Shown piece after piece: positions 61,027 through 64,000 of a stretch of 64,000 nt of DNA. The stretch covers positions 1 to 64,000 of the forward strand of contig NZ_CANMBB010000011.1 of the NCBI RefSeq assembly GCF_947495965.1, read 5' to 3'. The number at the start of each line of letters is the position of its first letter. Position 1 is the stretch's first letter. The notes beneath the pieces are model-generated. The model saw only the letters and a list, made by a program, of their open reading frames with translations, was not told where the DNA came from and did not search any database. Position numbers and translations under genes: made by a program. The stretch is from an uncultured Maribacter sp. Lineage in GTDB: Bacteria; Bacteroidota; Bacteroidia; Flavobacteriales; Flavobacteriaceae.

Positions 61027-61500
61027 ATGAACAACAGTACTAAATTTTATACTCTTACGGAGGCCACAAAAAAATTAGAGAGTTTTTGTGCTTACCAAGA
61101 TCGTTGCCACAGAGAAGTAGAAACTAAATTAAGGGATATGGGAATGATTCCAGAAGCTACCAATCAAATCATCGGACATCTTATTCAAGAGAATTATCTT
61201 AACGAAGAACGCTTTGCCAAAAGCTTTGCTCGTGGAAAATTTCGCATTAAAAAATGGGGGAAAAATAGAATAGTAAATGAGCTTAAGCAAAGACAGATAA
61301 CGAAATACAATATAACCATTGCCCTTAAAGAAATTGAACAAGAAGACTATATAGAAACCTTCGATATTTTAGCCAAAAAAAGACTCTCTCAAATTAGAGA
61401 AACTAACATTCAACAAAGGAAAAAGAAGCTTGCAGACTACTTGCTTTACCGCGGTTGGGAAAGCCATTTAGTTTATGAAAAACTTAAAGAACTTATTTAA
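61027..61500 (+). CDS. recX: Regulatory protein RecX
   Basis: The 157-residue helical protein inhibits RecA filament growth. Three-helix repeats recur, with the RecX motif CAYQDRCHREVETKLRDMG near the start, LIQENYLNEERFAKSFARGKFRIKKWGKNRI in the middle and a degenerate third repeat. Length is typical. No recA is adjacent. Confidence 0.93.
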   Translation: MNNSTKFYTLTEATKKLESFCAYQDRCHREVETKLRDMGMIPEATNQIIGHLIQENYLNEERFAKSFARGKFRIKKWGKNRIVNELKQRQITKYNITIALKEIEQEDYIETFDILAKKRLSQIRETNIQQRKKKLADYLLYRGWESHLVYEKLKELI

Positions 61501-61581
61501 AAGAAATAGGAGTATGCTTCCAATAAATACATTTTGTATTTAGAGTAGCGTACGCCTTGAAAATAAACTCTTAATAAAAGA

Positions 61582-62670
61582 TTAAGCCTTTGCTTTTGCC
61601 TTAGCAGCTTCGTTACGTTCTATTTTATGTTCTGGTCTAGTCCATTTTGGTTTTTCTCCTAAACCACATAATTTAGAATCTTCTGCTTCTACCGTTTTTG
61701 GTTGCGCAGATTTTTTAAATGGTTGCTGTGGATTTAAACCTAATGTTTTAAACATTTCCATGTCTTCATTAACATCAGGATTAGGTGTAGTTAATAATTT
61801 ATCTCCAGCAAAAATAGAATTTGCTCCTGCAAAGAAACACATAGCCTGCCCTTCTCTACTCATTTGAGTTCTTCCTGCAGAAAGCCTAACTTGGGTTTCT
61901 GGTAAAACAATTCTTGTAGTAGCTACCATACGTATCATTTCCCATATTTCAATAGGCTTAATATCTTCCATTGGTGTACCTTCTACAGCTACTAAAGCAT
62001 TAATAGGAGTAGATTCTGGTTGCGGATTTAAAGAAGAAAGTGCTACTAACATTCCTGCTCTATCTTCTAACTTTTCGCCCATGCCTATAATACCACCACT
62101 ACAAACGGTTACATTGGTTTTACGAACATTTTCTATAGTATCTATTCTATCTTCAAAAGCACGGGTAGAAATTACATCTTTATAATAATCTTCTGAAGTA
62201 TCTAAGTTATGGTTGTAAGCGTATAAACCAGCTTCTGATAATCGTTTAGCTTGGTTTTCTGTTACCATACCTAAAGTACAGCAAACTTCCATATCTAATT
62301 TATTTATGGTACGTACCATTTCTAACACTTGGTCAAATTCTGGCCCGTCTTTAACATTACGCCAAGCGGCACCCATACAAACTCTTGAGCTACCAGAGGA
62401 TTTTGCACGTAATGCTTGTGCCTTAACTTGCGAAACAGACATTAAGTCGTTCCCATCAATATCTGTATGGTATCTAGCAGCTTGCGGACAATACCCACAA
62501 TCTTCTGAACAACCTCCTGTTTTTATAGAAAGTAATGTTGAAACTTGAATTTCATTAGGGTTATGTTGCTTACGGTGTATTGTAGCAGCATCATACAACA
62601 GCTCCATTAAAGGTCTGTTATAAATTTCTAAAATCTCTTCCTTAGTCCAATCATGTCTCACTTTACTCAT
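61582..62670 (-). CDS. bioB: Biotin synthase
   Basis: The 362-residue radical SAM enzyme inserts sulfur into dethiobiotin. The CxxxCxxC cluster ligands are Cys54, Cys58, Cys61 (TGGCSEDCGYCPQ). VCMGAAWRNVKDG, YNHNLDTSEDYY, CSGGIIGMGE and LPETQVRLSAGRTQMS are standard, the last carrying the Arg that binds the [2Fe-2S] cluster. The C-terminal 30 residues are lysine-rich and unlike core BioB. The start at 62670 fits the promoter; an ATG at 62700 overlaps the -7 box. Confidence 0.97.
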   Translation of the reverse strand: MSKVRHDWTKEEILEIYNRPLMELLYDAATIHRKQHNPNEIQVSTLLSIKTGGCSEDCGYCPQAARYHTDIDGNDLMSVSQVKAQALRAKSSGSSRVCMGAAWRNVKDGPEFDQVLEMVRTINKLDMEVCCTLGMVTENQAKRLSEAGLYAYNHNLDTSEDYYKDVISTRAFEDRIDTIENVRKTNVTVCSGGIIGMGEKLEDRAGMLVALSSLNPQPESTPINALVAVEGTPMEDIKPIEIWEMIRMVATTRIVLPETQVRLSAGRTQMSREGQAMCFFAGANSIFAGDKLLTTPNPDVNEDMEMFKTLGLNPQQPFKKSAQPKTVEAEDSKLCGLGEKPKWTRPEHKIERNEAAKAKAKA

Positions 62671-62697
62671 ACCAATAGACGTTTTTATAATACTAAT

Positions 62698-62729
62698 CAA
62701 AAATAATCTATTTAAGGTTCATATCCCAA
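62698..62729 (-). promoter_or_regulatory. bioB promoter, -33 and -7 elements
   Basis: On the minus strand TTG (62729-62727), a 21-base spacer, then TATTTTTG (62705-62698). The bioB ATG follows 28 bases later. It decides the start codon. No BirA-type palindrome is seen. Confidence 0.55.
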
Positions 62730-62740
62730 GAAAGGAATTT

Positions 62741-62791
62741 CAAAAAAAAAGAAAGACCCATTATACTTTTACATATAACAGGTCTTTCTTA
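62741..62791 (-). terminator. Terminator after the flotillin gene
   Basis: On the minus strand AAGAAAGACC (62790-62781) and GGTCTTTCTT (62758-62749) form a perfect 10-bp stem with a 22-base loop, followed by a run of eight or more Ts (62750-62742). Confidence 0.8.
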
Positions 62792-62811
62792 TTAAAAAAA
62801 GAAGAAAAAAA

Positions 62812-64000
62812 TTACTTTTCTTTACTATCTCCTTTAATTTCTTCCGTATTATCTTCAAAATCTACAGCATCTTTGCCTTTTAAATATTCTGGCAATTGCA
62901 TACCAGCCATATTAAACATTTCTTGAAGTGGTGGTACTGATTTGTACATTCCTGAAATAAAGTTCGCCGTAGACCCTTTACCATCTGCAGATTTTGCTCC
63001 AGAATCCCAAACCGTAACTTTATCAATCTTAATATTCTTAATTGCTTCTGCTTGTGTTTTTACTAGCTCAGGTAATTTATCTGCCACTAATAATAAAACT
63101 GCATCTTTAGGATTATCTCCAGCAGCCTTTACAATCTGATCTAAACCGGCAGCTTGCTTTGTTAATACTTCATACAAACCTTTTGCTTCTGCTTGTGCTT
63201 TAAAAAGTATAGCATCTGCCTCTCCTTTTGCTCTTCTACGTATTCTCTCTGCATCTGCTTCTGCATCAATCTCTACTTTTCTTTTATCAATTTCTGCAGG
63301 CACTACAATATCTGCCATTTGCGAGCTTCTTTCTCTTTCTGCTCTTGCAATTTCAGCATCTTTTTCTGCAGCATAAGATTCTTCTAAAGCTTTTGCAGAC
63401 TGTACTTTTTCTGCTGCAATTGCTGTTCTTTCTGCTTCTGCCTCTCGTTGTCTACGTAAAGAATCGGAATTTGCTACATTAATTTTCGCAAGGTTTTCCC
63501 CTTCTACCGCTTGCGCATTTGCTGCTGCTACTTGTGTTCTTTCATCCTGTACCGCATTTGCCTCCCCAATAGAACCATCTCTTGTTTTCTCTGCAACAGA
63601 TTTACGCGCTGCATTTATTGCATGCGCTGCAGCTTCCTTACCAAGAGCCTCAATGTAACCAGACTCATCTACAATATCTGTAATGTTTACGTTGATTAAT
63701 TTAAGACCCACTTTCTTTAATTCGGACTCTACACTTTTAGATATATTGGTTAAGAACTTATCTCTATCCGAATTAATTTCTTCAATATCCATAGAAGCAA
63801 CCACCAAACGTAACTGACCAAAAATAATTTCTTGCGCTAAATCTTGAATATTATCTTGATTTAATCCTAACAAACGCTCTGCAGCATTTTGCATAATTCC
63901 TGGTTCTGTAGAAACCCCAATGGTAAATCTTGAAGGTACGTTTACCCTAATATTTTGCTTACTCAGAGCATTTACCAAATTAACTTCTATAGAAATAGGT
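62812..64000 (-). CDS. Flotillin-family SPFH/band 7 protein, 5' end outside the window
   Basis: At least 395 residues are encoded; the frame continues beyond 64000, so the N-terminal membrane hairpin and SPFH start are missing. The visible part has ISIEVNLVNALSKQNIRV, then FTIGVSTEPGIMQNAAERLLGL and VGLKLINVNITDI (SPFH domain). A long Ala/Glu-rich coiled coil follows (KAEAEAERTAIAAEKVQ, RRAKGEADAILFKAQAEAKGLYEVL), then a tail with VTVWDSG, typical of flotillins such as FloT/YqiK. Flotillins organise membrane microdomains. The internal TTG at 63978 is not the start. Confidence 0.93.
   Translation of the reverse strand, partial: PISIEVNLVNALSKQNIRVNVPSRFTIGVSTEPGIMQNAAERLLGLNQDNIQDLAQEIIFGQLRLVVASMDIEEINSDRDKFLTNISKSVESELKKVGLKLINVNITDIVDESGYIEALGKEAAAHAINAARKSVAEKTRDGSIGEANAVQDERTQVAAANAQAVEGENLAKINVANSDSLRRQREAEAERTAIAAEKVQSAKALEESYAAEKDAEIARAERERSSQMADIVVPAEIDKRKVEIDAEADAERIRRRAKGEADAILFKAQAEAKGLYEVLTKQAAGLDQIVKAAGDNPKDAVLLLVADKLPELVKTQAEAIKNIKIDKVTVWDSGAKSADGKGSTANFISGMYKSVPPLQEMFNMAGMQLPEYLKGKDAVDFEDNTEEIKGDSKEK

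Noticed and set aside
63193-63699. Cys- and Phe-rich plus-strand frames opposite the flotillin gene
   Set aside because: They are complements of the Ala/Glu/Lys-rich coiled coil; the minus-strand reading is a clear flotillin.
1-64000. tRNA, rRNA and CRISPR arrays
   Set aside because: I looked for T-loop consensus patterns, rRNA signatures and regular direct repeats and saw none; short tRNAs could still be missed by eye.

Overview
The window is about two-thirds A+T and densely packed with genes on both strands. Everything in it points to the family Flavobacteriaceae (Bacteroidota), probably a marine or otherwise aquatic gliding member. It carries gldD and gldE, several proteins with type IX secretion (T9SS) sorting domains, TonB-dependent receptors, and family-typical proteins such as DUF4296, DUF4271, DUF4301, DUF3098 and DUF3127. 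Many start regions carry the Bacteroidota -7 promoter element TAnnTTTG. Shine-Dalgarno sequences are mostly absent and several genes start with TTG or GTG. I cannot name the genus. I found no tRNA, rRNA, CRISPR array, prophage or intact insertion sequence; this is mostly a chromosomal core region with a few accessory islands.

Layout. Positions 1-2.2 kb hold two tiny secreted proteins that are almost only a T9SS sorting domain, a LuxE-like acyl-activating protein and a dispersed repeat. From 2.2-12.5 kb come tyrS, an epimerase, pyrC, a dolichol-phosphate-mannose-synthase-like enzyme, a GT39-type glycosyltransferase, hemD and pckA. From 12.6-17 kb is an amino-acid block (saccharopine dehydrogenase family, Lrp/AsnC regulator, alanine dehydrogenase) plus a membrane zinc protease. 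From 17.4-26.4 kb are a SemiSWEET, leuS, a UbiA prenyltransferase, a T9SS type B protein and the run ftsX-DUF3098-uppP-truB. From 26.5-36.2 kb are a TonB-like protein, an esterase-like lipoprotein, tag, aat, a histidine kinase, a HIT protein, a Lys/Ala-rich histone-like peptide, greA and a Rieske-like lipoprotein that has lost its cluster ligands.

From 36.3-42.9 kb is a probable thiamine-salvage neighbourhood. A TonB-dependent receptor sits directly behind a well-conserved TPP riboswitch. A few kb away a single-strand gene run encodes a phosphopantetheinyl transferase, a thiamine-binding-type protein, a PnuC-family transporter and a P-loop kinase. Between them lie two unlisted membrane microproteins of 29 and 58 residues. 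From 43-45.5 kb are ahcY, rpmA and an rplU whose L21 domain is fused to a helix-hairpin-helix tail. From 46.5-50.7 kb is a metal or siderophore uptake locus (small Cys-containing membrane protein, TonB receptor, PepSY membrane protein). From 50.7-56.8 kb is the flavobacterial block lipoprotein-gldD-gldE-ssb-mutY-HU-29-residue COX24-like protein-RNase E/G. The 4 kb gene at 56.9-60.9 kb fuses FG-GAP repeats, an ASPIC/UnbV domain, a vanadium-haloperoxidase-like domain with all vanadate ligands, and a T9SS signal. recX, bioB and a flotillin gene running off the right edge close the window.

The most rewarding items are the haloperoxidase fusion, the riboswitch-linked thiamine locus with its microproteins, the paired sorting-domain-only proteins that share an upstream motif, the three-hairpin dispersed repeat (two copies 26.6 kb apart, 85 of 89 bases identical), the ligand-less Rieske-like lipoprotein, and a recurring pattern of perfect hairpins at predicted transcript 5' ends. 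All function calls come from reading motifs, with no database search.
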